Of a stretch of DNA of 64,000 bases, positions 1 to 8,800 are shown piece after piece; position 1 is the stretch's first letter, and each line of letters begins with the position of its first letter. The notes beneath the pieces were generated by a model. The model had not been told where the DNA came from. It made no database searches and saw only the letters and a program-made list of their open reading frames with translations. The DNA comes from Anaerophaga thermohalophila str. Valhall. Lineage in GTDB: Bacteria > Bacteroidota > Bacteroidia > Bacteroidales > Marinilabiliaceae. Where the stretch lies: assembly GCF_000250735.1 (NCBI RefSeq), contig NZ_AHZV01000182.1:1-64000 (forward strand), read 5' to 3'. The position numbers and the translations under genes were made by a program.

Positions 1-94
1 AAATTTTTGCATCCTTATTAACAACAAGTTAACTCCGGTACAAAAATTTAAAACGCCTTGATTTTGACAAAAATATGCCTTTTATACCGCACTC
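1..94 (+). repeat. Family A MITE-like repeat, cut by the window start
   Basis: These 94 bases match the right two-thirds of the 141-bp element found complete at 10848-10988 and, inverted, at 51489-51629. The shared core runs from the gttaactccggtac motif to the terminal tataccgcactc. The left end lies outside the window. It directly precedes a truncated cysteine desulfurase, so it may mark the breakpoint. Confidence 0.8.
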
Positions 95-138
95 ATTTAT
101 TTATTAAAAAATCAAACGCCAGTAATGTCAACGATTCG

Positions 139-345
139 TAAAATAATGATGTGCTTATTTCAACTGGTTCAGCTTGTCATGCCGATTCCATGAAAGTATC
201 ATCTGTACTGGAAGCCATGAAAATACCCCCCGAAGTTGCAGTCTCAACCGTACGGATATCCACCGGGAAAAATACCGCCGCCGAAGAAATTGACCGTGCA
301 GTAGCAATTATCTCAAAGGCAGTCGTCACTCTGCTTCATGGATGA
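139..345 (+). pseudogene. C-terminal relic of a cysteine desulfurase (NifS/IscS-like)
   Basis: The reading frame encodes only about the last 65 residues of a class V aminotransferase of the cysteine desulfurase family. It includes the hallmark loop STGSAC, whose Cys carries the persulfide in NifS/IscS enzymes, followed by a typical VRIS-G-N-T-EEID ending. The large PLP-binding domain with its lysine is absent, because an in-frame TAA lies just upstream and a family A repeat ends at 94. A normal family member has about 380-400 residues, so this cannot be active. A short translated peptide from the ATG at 151 is possible but unlikely to matter. The next gene encodes a DsrE-like sulfur-carrier protein, hinting at a former sulfur-transfer pair. 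Confidence 0.75.
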
Positions 346-369
346 AGAAATGATCAACGTTACAAAGAT

Positions 370-505
370 CAATAGATCGTTAGATTTTTAGATATAAGAT
401 GTAAGATAATTCATATTATCTTGATATACTGAATTATAGCAATCAAAACCTCTTGATCACAAATAATTGGTTTGCAGTATATTGCAAAAGTTTAACGGAG
501 TGTTG
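370..505 (+). repeat. Family C repeat (CAATAG ... TGTTG)
   Basis: The element starts CAATAGATCGTTAGATTTTTAG, continues with a taagatgtaagat segment, and ends in ttgcaaaagtttaacggagtgttg. The same two ends recur at 5199-5338, 9047-9203 (inverted) and 29978-30096, and left-end fragments occur at many other intergenic sites. No coding capacity is seen. Confidence 0.65.
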
Positions 506-531
506 AAAGATTGTAACTAAATAAATTCATC

Positions 532-888
532 ATGCAAAAAATTTTGATTCTTATTAACGACGCCCCTTACGGAACAGAAAAGGCGTACAACGCATTACGA
601 CTGGCCAACCAGTTGAATAAGGCCCACGAAGAGGTGGAAGTCCGTATATTTTTGATGGCTGATGCCGCTGCATGTGCCGTGGCCGGCCAAAGTACTCCAA
701 ACGGTTACTACAATATTGAGAGAATGATGAAGTTTTCCCTTAACAAAGGAACAAAAGTAAAAATATGTGGCTCATGTGCCAATGCACGCGGTCTTAAAGA
801 GGATCAGCTCATTGAGGGTACCCGACTAGTCACAATGGCCGAATTAACAGACTGGGTGGTTGACAGCGACAAGGTAATAACATTTTAA
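532..888 (+). CDS. DsrE/DsrF-like sulfur-relay family protein
   Basis: This 118-residue soluble protein has the compact DsrE fold pattern: an N-terminal beta strand (KILILINDAPYG), the F-M-A-D-A-A segment near residue 40, and a Cys-containing ICGSCANARG loop around residues 77-86. Family members are small cytoplasmic proteins that carry or relay persulfide sulfur, often as homotrimers or hexamers. Two Cys residues in the CGSC loop could serve that role here, by inference. It stands alone between a family C repeat and a family B repeat, with the cysteine desulfurase relic upstream. The ATG at 532 gives the full domain. The substrate partner is unknown. Confidence 0.8.
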   Translation: MQKILILINDAPYGTEKAYNALRLANQLNKAHEEVEVRIFLMADAAACAVAGQSTPNGYYNIERMMKFSLNKGTKVKICGSCANARGLKEDQLIEGTRLVTMAELTDWVVDSDKVITF

Positions 889-913
889 CCTGGTTAATTG
901 AAGCAATCTAAGT

Positions 914-1078
914 AGTGTCTGTCCATAAAGTATCATTTGCTTTGTTACGCTCGTCCGAAAATTGCTCATTTACGATGAGTAAACTCCGTATTTTCGGACT
1001 TCGCAAGCCTTACAACTGGCACTTTCTGAACAGACACACATATTGTGAAAATTTTTGCGAGTTTATAGACACGAACTA
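914..1078 (+). repeat. Family B 165-bp MITE-like element
   Basis: The element begins agtgtctgtccataaag and ends with a degenerate inverted copy near tatagacacgaact. Inside is a hairpin whose arms are gtccgaaaat and attttcggac. Copies of about the same 165-bp length lie at 28486-28650, 43802-43966 and 51204-51368. AAGT flanks both sides, consistent with a 4-bp target duplication. Confidence 0.8.
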
Positions 1079-1104
1079 AGTACCATTACGTATACCTGAT
1101 TTTG

Positions 1105-1112
1105 TAAGTTTG
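1105..1112 (+). promoter_or_regulatory. Possible -7 element (TAnnTTTG) of the Fur-family gene
   Basis: TAAGTTTG matches the Bacteroidetes sigma-ABfr -7 consensus and ends 4 bp before the ATG at 1117. If it is used, the transcript would start at or next to the ATG, giving an almost leaderless mRNA. No convincing -33 element was seen. Confidence 0.35.
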
Positions 1113-1116
1113 CTCT

Positions 1117-1530
1117 ATGCAATTTGAAAAAGAAAAAATACTCATAAACAGAAACATCAAACCAACTGCAATGCGGCAGTTGGTTCTTGATGTTTTGTCA
1201 AAACAAAAAGCTGCCATTAGCCTTCCCGAACTCGAAGATATGTTTGAGAAAGCCGACAAAGCCACCCTGTACAGAACACTGAAAACGTTTGAAGAAAATA
1301 AACTCATCCACCACATCGATGACGGTTCGGGGGCTGTGAAGTACGCATTGTGTCAGGAGAGTTGTGAATGTGAACCCGAAGATCTGCATGTACACTTTTA
1401 CTGCACTGTTTGCCAAAAAACCTTTTGCCTGAATGATACTCCGGTACCTTCCATTAATCTGCCAAAAGATTTCAGCCTCGAAAAAGTAAATATGGTTGTC
1501 AGCGGTATTTGTGCCTCCTGTCAAAAGTAA
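1117..1530 (+). CDS. Fur-family metal-responsive repressor
   Basis: This 137-residue protein has the Fur architecture: an N-terminal winged helix (RQLVLDVL through the TLYRTLKTFEENKLI recognition region, residues about 18-64) and a C-terminal metal-binding/dimerisation domain. The HVHFYC motif and two CxxC pairs (CTVC, and CASC at the very end) provide the usual metal ligands, the CxxC pairs forming a structural zinc site. Fur proteins bind operators when loaded with Fe, Zn, Mn or haem. The gene lies 70 bp upstream of a metal-exporting P-type ATPase on the same strand, so it probably controls that gene and perhaps itself. Whether it senses zinc or another metal cannot be told from the sequence. 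Confidence 0.88.
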   Translation: MQFEKEKILINRNIKPTAMRQLVLDVLSKQKAAISLPELEDMFEKADKATLYRTLKTFEENKLIHHIDDGSGAVKYALCQESCECEPEDLHVHFYCTVCQKTFCLNDTPVPSINLPKDFSLEKVNMVVSGICASCQK

Positions 1531-1533
1531 CTT

Positions 1534-1548
1534 TGCAACCCGGTTGCA
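1534..1548. promoter_or_regulatory. Candidate Fur-family operator (15-bp palindrome)
   Basis: TGCAACCCGGTTGCA is a perfect palindrome around a central C, placed between the Fur-family gene stop and the ATPase start at 1601. A TAACTTTG -7-like element follows at 1561-1568. Perfect dyads of this size and position suit a Fur-family site. There is no T-run, so a terminator is unlikely. Confidence 0.45.
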
Positions 1549-1600
1549 CCGCGTATTCGCTAACTTTGCCCACATACGAATAAAAGTTTAACGGAGTATT

Positions 1601-3691
1601 GTGAAAAAGTATCATCTCAAAAATCTCGACTGTGCTGCCTGCGCTGCAAAAATTGAAGACGGACTCAGGACACTGAAGGATGTAAAGTTTGTTAACGTAA
1701 GCTTTGCCAGTTTAACCATGACCATCGATGCCGATGACATGGAAAAGGTGAAGGACAGGATAAAAGAACTGGAGCCCGATGTGGAAGTAGAAGATCGGGA
1801 TGAAAAACAGAGAATGATTTCCAAAAGCGAGCTTGCCGAAAACAAAACTACCATTATTAAAGCAGTTTCGGGCACTGTGCTTTTGATAGCCGGAATTGTG
1901 TTTGAGAACCAATTAAGCAACACGTTCTTTCACATTGCAAAGTATGCATTGTTTATCATTGCTTACCTGATTGCAGGCTGGAATGTTCTGGCATCGGCTG
2001 TTAGAAATATCAGGCGGGGACAGGTTTTTAACGAGCAGTTTTTAATGTCCGTAGCCACCCTGGGCGCTTTTGCGATAAACGAAATGGCCGAGGCTGTAGC
2101 AGTTATGTTGTTTTACGTTGTGGGCGAACTGTTTCAGGATGTCGCCGTGGGGCGCTCCCGAAGATCGATAAAGGCCCTTCTGGAAATTAAGCCCGAATAT
2201 GCCAACCTGAAAGCCGGCTCTGAAATCAGAAAAGTTTCGCCGGAAGAAGTAAAAATCGGAGATATCATTATCGTTAAAGCGGGAGAGAAAGTGCCTCTCG
2301 ACGGAATCGTGACCGGTGGGAGTTCCTTCGTGGATACTTCGGCACTTAGCGGTGAGAGTGTGCCGCGCAAAGTAGAGGAGCATGACGAAATAATGGCCGG
2401 AGTGATCAACCAGTCGGGGCTGCTTACCATCGAGGTAAAAAAAAGATTCGGCGAATCCTCCATTTCCCGGATCCTCGAGTTGGTGGAAAATGCCACCTCC
2501 CGAAAAGCAAAGACCGAGAATTTTATTACCACATTTGCCAGGTACTACACGCCGGTGGTGGTGTTCGGCGCCTTGTTGCTGGCAGTTCTGCCGCCACTAT
2601 TAATCAGCGGGCAAACTTTCAGCGAATGGATATACCGGGCACTGGTGGTTCTTGTGGTTTCCTGCCCGTGTGCCCTGGTCATCAGCATACCGCTGGGCTA
2701 TTTTGGTGGCGTTGGCAGGGCATCGCAAAAAGGCATTCTGGTGAAAGGCTCAAATTTCCTCGATGCACTAAATCAGGTTGAAACCGTTGTGTTCGACAAA
2801 ACCGGCACCCTTACAAAAGGCGAATTCAAAGTGTCGGAAGTGGTAGCGTCAAGCTCAAATGGTTTTAGCAAAGACGACATTCTGGAATATGCTGCTTATG
2901 CAGAATACAATTCCAATCATCCCGTGGCAAAATCCATTCTCGATGCTTTTCATAAAAATATTGATCACGACAGAATAGCACACACCGAGGAAATTTCGGG
3001 ATATGGCATAAAGGCGGTAGTGGATGGCAAAGAAGTACTTGTCGGCAATGACAAGCTTTTGCACAGGGAAGATATCGACCATCCTGTTTGTGATGTAGAT
3101 GGAACGGTGGTATTTGTCGTCATCGACCGGAAGTATGCCGGATATATTGTGATTTCCGACAGCCTGAAACCCGATTCGACCGAAACGATAGCCAGGCTGA
3201 ATAAAAGAGGAATCCGCACCGTTATGCTGACCGGGGACAATGAGAATGTGGCACAGTCGATTGCAAAAAAGTTAAAGATCGACCGTTATTACCCGAATCT
3301 TTTGCCTGAAGATAAAGTTGACCAGATTGAAAAACTAATCCGTAACAGCAAGCGAGGCAAAGTGGTTTTTGTCGGCGACGGCATTAACGATGCCCCGGTA
3401 ATTGCCCGTGCCGATGTGGGAATGGCCATGGGAGCGCTCGGCTCCGATGCAGCCATCGAAACCGCCGATGTGGTGCTGATGACCGATTCGCCCTCTAAAG
3501 TGATTGATGCCATTGATGTGGCCGCAAAAACAAGAAATGTGGTTTGGCAGAATATCATTTTTGCAATGGGGGTAAAAGCTGCTTTCATTATACTGGGTAT
3601 TTTCGGAATAGCCTCAATGTGGGAGGCGGTTTTTGGCGATATGGGCGTAGCCCTGATAGCGGTCTTTAATGCTATACGGATATTGAAATAA
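1601..3691 (+). CDS. zntA: Heavy-metal P1B-type ATPase (Zn/Cd/Pb/Co exporter, ZntA/CadA-like)
   Basis: This 696-residue inner-membrane pump exports soft divalent metals with ATP. Visible parts in order are an N-terminal heavy-metal-associated domain with DCAAC (Cys11, Cys14); membrane helices from about residue 85; the actuator loop SGESVP; the transmembrane CPC motif (355-357); the phosphorylation motif DKTGTLT with Asp399; the HP motif in NSNHPVAKS; and GDGIND near 592-597. CPC with this HMA type indicates the Zn2+/Cd2+/Pb2+ class rather than CopA, though specificity is inferred. Translation starts at a GTG preceded by aacggag. It follows the Fur-family gene and a palindromic putative operator, and the ABC-2 permease starts 4 bp after its stop. 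Confidence 0.92.
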   Translation: MKKYHLKNLDCAACAAKIEDGLRTLKDVKFVNVSFASLTMTIDADDMEKVKDRIKELEPDVEVEDRDEKQRMISKSELAENKTTIIKAVSGTVLLIAGIVFENQLSNTFFHIAKYALFIIAYLIAGWNVLASAVRNIRRGQVFNEQFLMSVATLGAFAINEMAEAVAVMLFYVVGELFQDVAVGRSRRSIKALLEIKPEYANLKAGSEIRKVSPEEVKIGDIIIVKAGEKVPLDGIVTGGSSFVDTSALSGESVPRKVEEHDEIMAGVINQSGLLTIEVKKRFGESSISRILELVENATSRKAKTENFITTFARYYTPVVVFGALLLAVLPPLLISGQTFSEWIYRALVVLVVSCPCALVISIPLGYFGGVGRASQKGILVKGSNFLDALNQVETVVFDKTGTLTKGEFKVSEVVASSSNGFSKDDILEYAAYAEYNSNHPVAKSILDAFHKNIDHDRIAHTEEISGYGIKAVVDGKEVLVGNDKLLHREDIDHPVCDVDGTVVFVVIDRKYAGYIVISDSLKPDSTETIARLNKRGIRTVMLTGDNENVAQSIAKKLKIDRYYPNLLPEDKVDQIEKLIRNSKRGKVVFVGDGINDAPVIARADVGMAMGALGSDAAIETADVVLMTDSPSKVIDAIDVAAKTRNVVWQNIIFAMGVKAAFIILGIFGIASMWEAVFGDMGVALIAVFNAIRILK

Positions 3692-3695
3692 AGTT

Positions 3696-4430
3696 ATGAA
3701 GACTTCTATTGCCTTTTGGAGCATCCTGCGCAAAGACATGCAAAACTATTACCTGAAACCCCCCAATATCAGTTGGGGTATTATATTTCCGTTTGCCTGG
3801 ATGCTGATGATGTTTGTGAAATCGGGCAACACTTTCGAAATCAATGATGTTTTTCCGGGCATAGTAGCCATGTCGGTATTGTTTGGAACCACCTCCATGC
3901 TTTCGGTGACCATCACCTTTGAACGCAAGTCCCGTTCGTTCGAGCGTCTGTTGATAGCTCCAATAAAAACGGAGCTATTGGTATTGGCAAAGATTACAGG
4001 AGCCATACTGTTCGGGATTTTCAACAGCATTGTGCCCATACTATTTTCCGTTCTCTATTTTGCAGCAGATGTTGTAAACTGGCCGTTGCTTGTGGCCGGA
4101 GTGGTTTTGTTGTCCATCATCTCAACCCTGCTTGGCCTGTTTATTTCAGTATCGGCCAAAGAAGTTTTCGAAGCCCAAACCTATTCTAACTTTTTCCGCT
4201 TTCCCATGATTTTTCTTTGCGGTTTGTTTGTTCCTGTGGCTGCACTTCCGGCTATAGTTCAGCCAATATCGTACATTTTGCCGGTAACTTACGGGGTGGA
4301 TGTTTTGCATAATGCCATTACCGGCACCAAATGGCTGCCGGTAAGTCTTAGCTTGTTGCTGTTGATTATTTTCAGCTTTCTCCTGTTTTATATCAGTCTT
4401 TACAACATCCGCAAAAAATGGATTAACTGA
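3696..4430 (+). CDS. ABC-2 type transporter permease without a linked ATPase
   Basis: This 244-residue membrane protein has about six hydrophobic segments in the ABC-2 layout and the characteristic FERKSRSFERLL-APIK loop after the second helix, near residues 70-90. ABC-2 permeases export drugs, polysaccharides or lipids and need an ATP-binding partner. No ABC ATPase is adjacent, so its partner must be encoded elsewhere. Its start lies 4 bp past the P-type ATPase stop, implying cotranscription with the metal pump and a possible role in the same stress response. The substrate is unknown. Confidence 0.85.
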   Translation: MKTSIAFWSILRKDMQNYYLKPPNISWGIIFPFAWMLMMFVKSGNTFEINDVFPGIVAMSVLFGTTSMLSVTITFERKSRSFERLLIAPIKTELLVLAKITGAILFGIFNSIVPILFSVLYFAADVVNWPLLVAGVVLLSIISTLLGLFISVSAKEVFEAQTYSNFFRFPMIFLCGLFVPVAALPAIVQPISYILPVTYGVDVLHNAITGTKWLPVSLSLLLLIIFSFLLFYISLYNIRKKWIN

Positions 4431-4543
4431 TCATAGATAGTAATAAGTGGTACGTGGTATAATTTAGAGGCCTTGTTGAAATTAATTGATCAATAATGGA
4501 TGACCAATTAAATTTCGGGCAAATAATTTAAAAATATCACATC

Positions 4544-4934
4544 ATGAAAAAAACAATTTTACCTTACGGGCTGGTTTTATCAATTATGCTGATGGTCTCG
4601 TTTTTCAACATCAATGCCCAAAGACATCATCCGGGACATCACACACCGCCTAATGATTCAACATTTATCAACAAAATGGTGGAAAACATGTCAGAAGAGC
4701 TTTCGCTGACTGAAGAGCAAAAAAAAGAAAATCAAAGAACTTCATCTGGCTCATTTTAAAAAAGTCAGAGATGAGATGAAAGATGACCAGGAAAAAAACA
4801 GAGATGAGATGGAAAAAATGAAAGAAAAATTAGAAAACAGTGTTCTCGAGGTTCTTAACGACGAGCAAAAAGAGCGTTACAAAAAATATATGAAGGAATT
4901 AGGCGATCGTGGCAGGCATCGTCCTGTCCACTAA
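4544..4934 (+). CDS. LTXXQ (CpxP/Spy-like) periplasmic protein, frameshifted in an A8 run
   Basis: The first frame gives a signal peptide (MKKTILPYGLVLSIML... ending at NAQ), a His-rich stretch (RHHPGHH) and the start of an LTEEQ motif, then stops at 4759. Removing one A from the A8 run near 4720 joins it to a downstream frame with long charged helices and a second VLNDEQKERYKK motif ending at 4934. The repaired protein has about 129 residues, normal for Spy/CpxP-type periplasmic chaperones or metal-responsive sensors. A sequencing indel is likely, though homopolymer phase variation cannot be excluded. The location after a metal exporter fits the known use of LTXXQ proteins in metal and envelope stress. 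Confidence 0.72.
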
Positions 4935-5354
4935 AAAATGGCATGATGCAATAGATTGTTAGATTTTTAGATAATAGTAACCGACAGGCAGAAGTTCAAC
5001 AGGCAGAAGGCAGAAGTAATAAATTTTGTAGAAAAGAATTTTTCAGTTTATTCCGAAAATTTGCCAGATAAGCAAACATTAAACTTAATATGGTAAATTA
5101 TTGATTTAAAGCTGTTTAATGCCTTGAGTGAGATAAAAGTAATTTATTCGTTAGTTAGTCAGTAGTTGAAATTTCAAATAACGACATCTTCATAAATTCA
5201 ATAGATCGTTAGATTTTTAGAAATAAGATGTAAGATGGTTTTTACAACCTTGATATATTGCATTTTAACAAACAAACCTCTCTGTATGCAAACAGTTGGT
5301 TTACAGCGTATTGCATCTAAAAATCTAACGATCTGTTGACTTTATAGACACGCA
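4935..5354. other. 420-bp intergenic region with a complete family C repeat
   Basis: The region holds a short gacaggcagaag-type repeat, a left-end fragment of family C near 4950 and a full family C element at 5199-5338. In that element both ends carry the same 19-base sequence in opposite orientation (agatcgttag...). No gene, promoter or terminator was recognised. Confidence 0.5.
5199..5338 (+). repeat. Family C repeat with long terminal inverted repeats
   Basis: The left arm agatcgttagatttttaga at about 5203-5221 is exactly inverted at the right end near 5316-5334, and the outer tips are CAAT and GTTG. The internal segment includes gcaaacagttggtttacagcgtattgca, also seen in other family C copies. 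It can fold into a large hairpin and has no open reading frame. Confidence 0.65.
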
Positions 5355-7688
5355 CTAAATATTTGGCGTTTCCCACTTTTTAGTCTCCGTGCAGGCAATA
5401 TCCAATACCTGATCACCCGTCTGAATACGGAAATCTCCTTCTTCCAATATCCACTTACCGTCTTTCCCGACAAAAGCAAGGTCAGAGCCTTTTAGCTTTA
5501 AAGTCACTGTTTTGGTTTCACCCGGTTGCAATTCTATTTTTTCGAAGGCACGCAGGCGTCGTACATCAGGAGTCAGCGATGCAACAAGATCACTACTGAA
5601 CAAAAGCACACTCTCTTTTCCTGCACGATCGCCGGTATTGGTAACATCCACGGTAAATGTCAGCTCGTCATCTGCTGTAAATGAAGTTTTATCAACAGAA
5701 AAGTTACCATATTCAAAGTCGGTATAGCTCAACCCATAACCAAAAGCCCACTGAAACGACATCTGTGCATTGTAGTTATAGGCTCCTTCCATGGTTCCGG
5801 TTTGTTCACTTGGTTTATAATCATAACTGCCAAGTGAGTTAACTGCCTTAGGATAAGAAAAAGGCAATTTACCACTGAAATTTGTTTCGCCGCTGATGAG
5901 ATTGGCCAGAGCATCACCACCATAATTTCCGGGCAGCATAATATCGACCACTGCATCGGCCATAGGTTCAATTTCATTGATTACACGTGGACGTCCTCCA
6001 TTCAGAACCAGAACAATGGGTTTCCCTGTTTTGCTGAGTTCCTTTACCAAATTCAGCTGGTTTTCCGACAAGGTGAGATCGGATAAGTTTCCGGGAGTCT
6101 CGCAATAAGAATTTTCACCGATGCAGGCAAAAATAACATCTACCCCTTCGGCAGCAGCCACTGCTTTATCTATTTCAGGCTCGTTTTCTTCCCAGTACTG
6201 ACCGGCATTATTGTAAGTCACCCCGGGTTCGTAAACCACGTTATTATCGCCAAACTTTTTATTAAAGGCTTCCAGAATTGTATTGTGCTCAGCAGCAAAT
6301 TTATCAGCTCCTCTTCCCTGCCAGGTATACGACCAGCCACCATTAAGGGTTCGCATAGAGTTGGCATTGGGACCGGTTACCAAAATTCGCGTTCCATCGG
6401 TCAGCGGCAAAAGATCATTGTTGTTTTTTAACAAAATCATAGATTCTTCAGCGGCTCTGAGAGCAACCTCTCCAGACTCTTCCCCGCCGAATAAAGGAAA
6501 ATCACCAACTTCATAAACCGGGGTATCAAACAAACCCAGGCGGTATTTCATACGTAACACCCGGCGTACTGCATCGTTGATGCGACTCGTTTTCACTTCG
6601 CCTTCTTCCACCAGTTCTTTCAAAAGCACACAGAAATCCAGGTTGTAGGGTTCCATAGCCAGATCAATGCCGGCGTTGATGGCCAGTTTTATAGCTTCTT
6701 TCTTGTTTTCAGCAATCTTTTCTCTTGTGTAAAGATTATTAATATCGGCCCAGTCGGTAACGATAACACCGTCCCAATTCAGGTCTTCTTTCAGCCATTC
6801 GGTCAGGAGTTCATAACTGGCATGAACAGGCATGCCGTTAACAGAGCCGGAGTTAACCATCACCGACAAGGCACCAGTTCTGATGGCTTCCAAAAAGGGA
6901 GCAAAATGCTTCTCACGCAACTGCTGCTCGCTGATAATCGCAGGCGTACGGTCTTTCCCCGAATACGGGACACCGTACCCCATATAATGTTTCAGGCAAA
7001 CGGCAATTTGTTCTTTGCCTATATTATTGGGGTCATCCCCCTGAAAGCCTAAAACGGCTTCACGTCCCATTTCGGCATTTACAAAAGCATCTTCACCGTA
7101 ATTTTCCCACATACGGGGCCAGCGGGGATCACGGCCGAGGTCTAAAGTCGGCGTGAAAGTCCATGGCACACTTCCCGCTTTGGTCTCATAAGCAGTTATT
7201 TCTGCGCCTTTGCGAACCAGAGAACGGTTAAAGGCAGCCCCCATATTGATTGGTTGGGGAAACATGGTGCCATCCAGGATATAGGTTGAACCATGAATCT
7301 GATCCAAACCGTAAATACATGGAATACCAATCTCTTCCATGGATTTCTCCTGAATTTTACTGATAATCTCGTGCCACTTCTCTCTGGTCTGAGCCGTTGT
7401 TCCTGGCGTGTTAAGAATAGAACCCACTTTATAGATGCCAAACACAGTATCCATTCGGGCTTCGCTTAGTTGAAAATCGTCCCGATGAATAGTTCCGGGT
7501 TCACCCAGCACATCAATGGTCAACTGAGTCATCTGCCCGATTTTCTCTTCCAGTGTCATTCGGCTCAGCAAAGCCTCGACTTTCTGTTCAATTTCTTCAT
7601 CTTTCGGGATTGCAGATTTGGATGTTTCTCTTGCTGTACAAGCCTGAAAAACGACAATCGTGATTAAAAAAATAAAAATTTGTTTCAT
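5355..7688 (-). CDS. bglX: GH3 periplasmic beta-glucosidase (BglX-like lipoprotein)
   Basis: This 777-residue enzyme hydrolyses beta-glucosides or beta-xylosides. The N-terminus is a lipoprotein signal with lipobox FQAC (Cys16). The GH3 TIM-barrel domain follows, with [17 protein letters not shown] and the nucleophile region VIVTDWAD (Asp312). Then come the alpha/beta sandwich domain, with a candidate acid/base Glu in IGENSYCE, and a C-terminal fibronectin type III-like domain ([16 protein letters not shown]). The length and domain order match BglX. It is a single-gene unit: the DUF190/FluC pair lies upstream on the same strand and repeats lie downstream. The true substrate linkage cannot be read from the sequence. 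Confidence 0.92.
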   Translation of the reverse strand: MKQIFIFLITIVVFQACTARETSKSAIPKDEEIEQKVEALLSRMTLEEKIGQMTQLTIDVLGEPGTIHRDDFQLSEARMDTVFGIYKVGSILNTPGTTAQTREKWHEIISKIQEKSMEEIGIPCIYGLDQIHGSTYILDGTMFPQPINMGAAFNRSLVRKGAEITAYETKAGSVPWTFTPTLDLGRDPRWPRMWENYGEDAFVNAEMGREAVLGFQGDDPNNIGKEQIAVCLKHYMGYGVPYSGKDRTPAIISEQQLREKHFAPFLEAIRTGALSVMVNSGSVNGMPVHASYELLTEWLKEDLNWDGVIVTDWADINNLYTREKIAENKKEAIKLAINAGIDLAMEPYNLDFCVLLKELVEEGEVKTSRINDAVRRVLRMKYRLGLFDTPVYEVGDFPLFGGEESGEVALRAAEESMILLKNNNDLLPLTDGTRILVTGPNANSMRTLNGGWSYTWQGRGADKFAAEHNTILEAFNKKFGDNNVVYEPGVTYNNAGQYWEENEPEIDKAVAAAEGVDVIFACIGENSYCETPGNLSDLTLSENQLNLVKELSKTGKPIVLVLNGGRPRVINEIEPMADAVVDIMLPGNYGGDALANLISGETNFSGKLPFSYPKAVNSLGSYDYKPSEQTGTMEGAYNYNAQMSFQWAFGYGLSYTDFEYGNFSVDKTSFTADDELTFTVDVTNTGDRAGKESVLLFSSDLVASLTPDVRRLRAFEKIELQPGETKTVTLKLKGSDLAFVGKDGKWILEEGDFRIQTGDQVLDIACTETKKWETPNI

Positions 7689-7725
7689 GGTTTTATTAGT
7701 TTTGTGTGCATAAATTTATTTTTAC

Positions 7726-8082
7726 TCAACTTTTCTTTTTGCCCGTTTTATTAAGCAGAACATCCACTTTTTCGCGAATTACCAGGCAACCATAGCGCAT
7801 TTCCTCAAGTATAGGACGTATATTCTCATAAAAAGCCTCTATTTTATCATCATTGTCGATGATTTCCACCACAATCGGCACTTTTTCGGTTACCTCCCAA
7901 AATTTGTAAGAATGAATGACCGAGCTGGCGCCAAATCCCAAAACGCCTTTGATGACTGTAGCACCGGCAATTCCGGCTTCGCGGGCTTTAAAAACAATGG
8001 ATTCGGACAATGGCTGATGCCCGTCCTTGTCCGTTGAACTGATATAAATACGAAGAATGGAGGATTTCGTTGCTGATTCCAT
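7726..8082 (-). CDS. DUF190 (PII-like fold) protein
   Basis: This 118-residue soluble protein fits DUF190 throughout, with an RIYISSTDK strand, a variable loop, the GIAGATVIKGVLGFG segment at about residues 37-51, and KVPIVVEIIDNDDKI. DUF190 proteins have a PII-like fold and are often encoded beside FluC/CrcB fluoride channels. Here the fluoride channel gene lies upstream on the same strand, 340 bp away. A regulatory link to the channel is a guess from context. Confidence 0.85.
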   Translation of the reverse strand: MESATKSSILRIYISSTDKDGHQPLSESIVFKAREAGIAGATVIKGVLGFGASSVIHSYKFWEVTEKVPIVVEIIDNDDKIEAFYENIRPILEEMRYGCLVIREKVDVLLNKTGKKKS

Positions 8083-8422
8083 GTTATAAATATATTAGTA
8101 TTAATGAATCTAAATGCTGACACAATAACGCAAAGATTTATTACGGAAAAATTGTAATTCATCAGGCATATTTCATGCAAAAGATTGTTAGATTTTTAGA
8201 TAGTAGATGTAAGATGACTAATATAATGTTGAAAATTAGATTTTTAGTACAAACATTCATTTAATTATAAACAGCCAACTTCAAACAGTTTAAAATCAAT
8301 TAATTACATCAAGCAGGCATGTTTTAATAAATGAAAATATTCAACTAATTACAAATCATCTCATATCTTACCTGCCGGCAGGCCGGCATCTATGAATCTA
8401 ACAATCTATCAATTTAGGCATA
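8083..8422. other. 340-bp spacer between FluC and DUF190 genes
   Basis: It contains a family C left-end fragment near 8178-8215 and a short cctgccggcaggccggcatc palindromic repeat near 8370. Both are widespread intergenic repeats in this window. Otherwise it is AT-rich with no gene or riboswitch recognised. The insertion of repeats may have separated a formerly tight crcB-DUF190 pair. Confidence 0.5.
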
Positions 8423-8800
8423 TCACATTACTTTTATCAGCAAACGCCCAAGGAATACCGCCAAAAGCCCCAACAAAAAGCTTAACCCGGCATACGTTAC
8501 AAACCGAAAAATTTCATTGTTTTCCAAAAGCAACAATGCATCGTTGGAAAAAGACGAAAAAGTGGTAAATCCGCCACAAAGTCCGACAGTAAGAAACAGT
8601 CGCCATTCGGCTGTCATAAACTGCCCTTTTTCCGAAATACCAAAAAAGACCCCTATCAGAAAGCTACCTGCAATATTTACCAGAAAAGTGCCCCATGGAA
8701 AAGTGGAAACTACGGAAAGCTGAACGTATCGTGAGATAAGAAACCGGAAGATGGTACCGATGAATCCGCCAAAACCGGCTATGAGCATTGCCTTGACCAT
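8423..8800 (-). CDS. crcB: Fluoride ion channel FluC/CrcB
   Basis: FluC proteins are dimeric fluoride-selective channels protecting cells from cytoplasmic fluoride. This copy has four transmembrane helices and the family signatures GGFIGTIFRFLIS (N-terminal), GTFLVNIAGSFLIG and GLCGGFTTFSSFS. The last contains the TFSSF pore and sodium-site motif. An upstream in-frame ATG at 8869 would add 23 atypical residues, so the ATG at 8800 (MVKAMLIAG), giving about 125 residues, is preferred. No fluoride riboswitch consensus was found upstream on the minus strand. Confidence 0.92.
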   Translation of the reverse strand: MVKAMLIAGFGGFIGTIFRFLISRYVQLSVVSTFPWGTFLVNIAGSFLIGVFFGISEKGQFMTAEWRLFLTVGLCGGFTTFSSFSNDALLLLENNEIFRFVTYAGLSFLLGLLAVFLGRLLIKVM

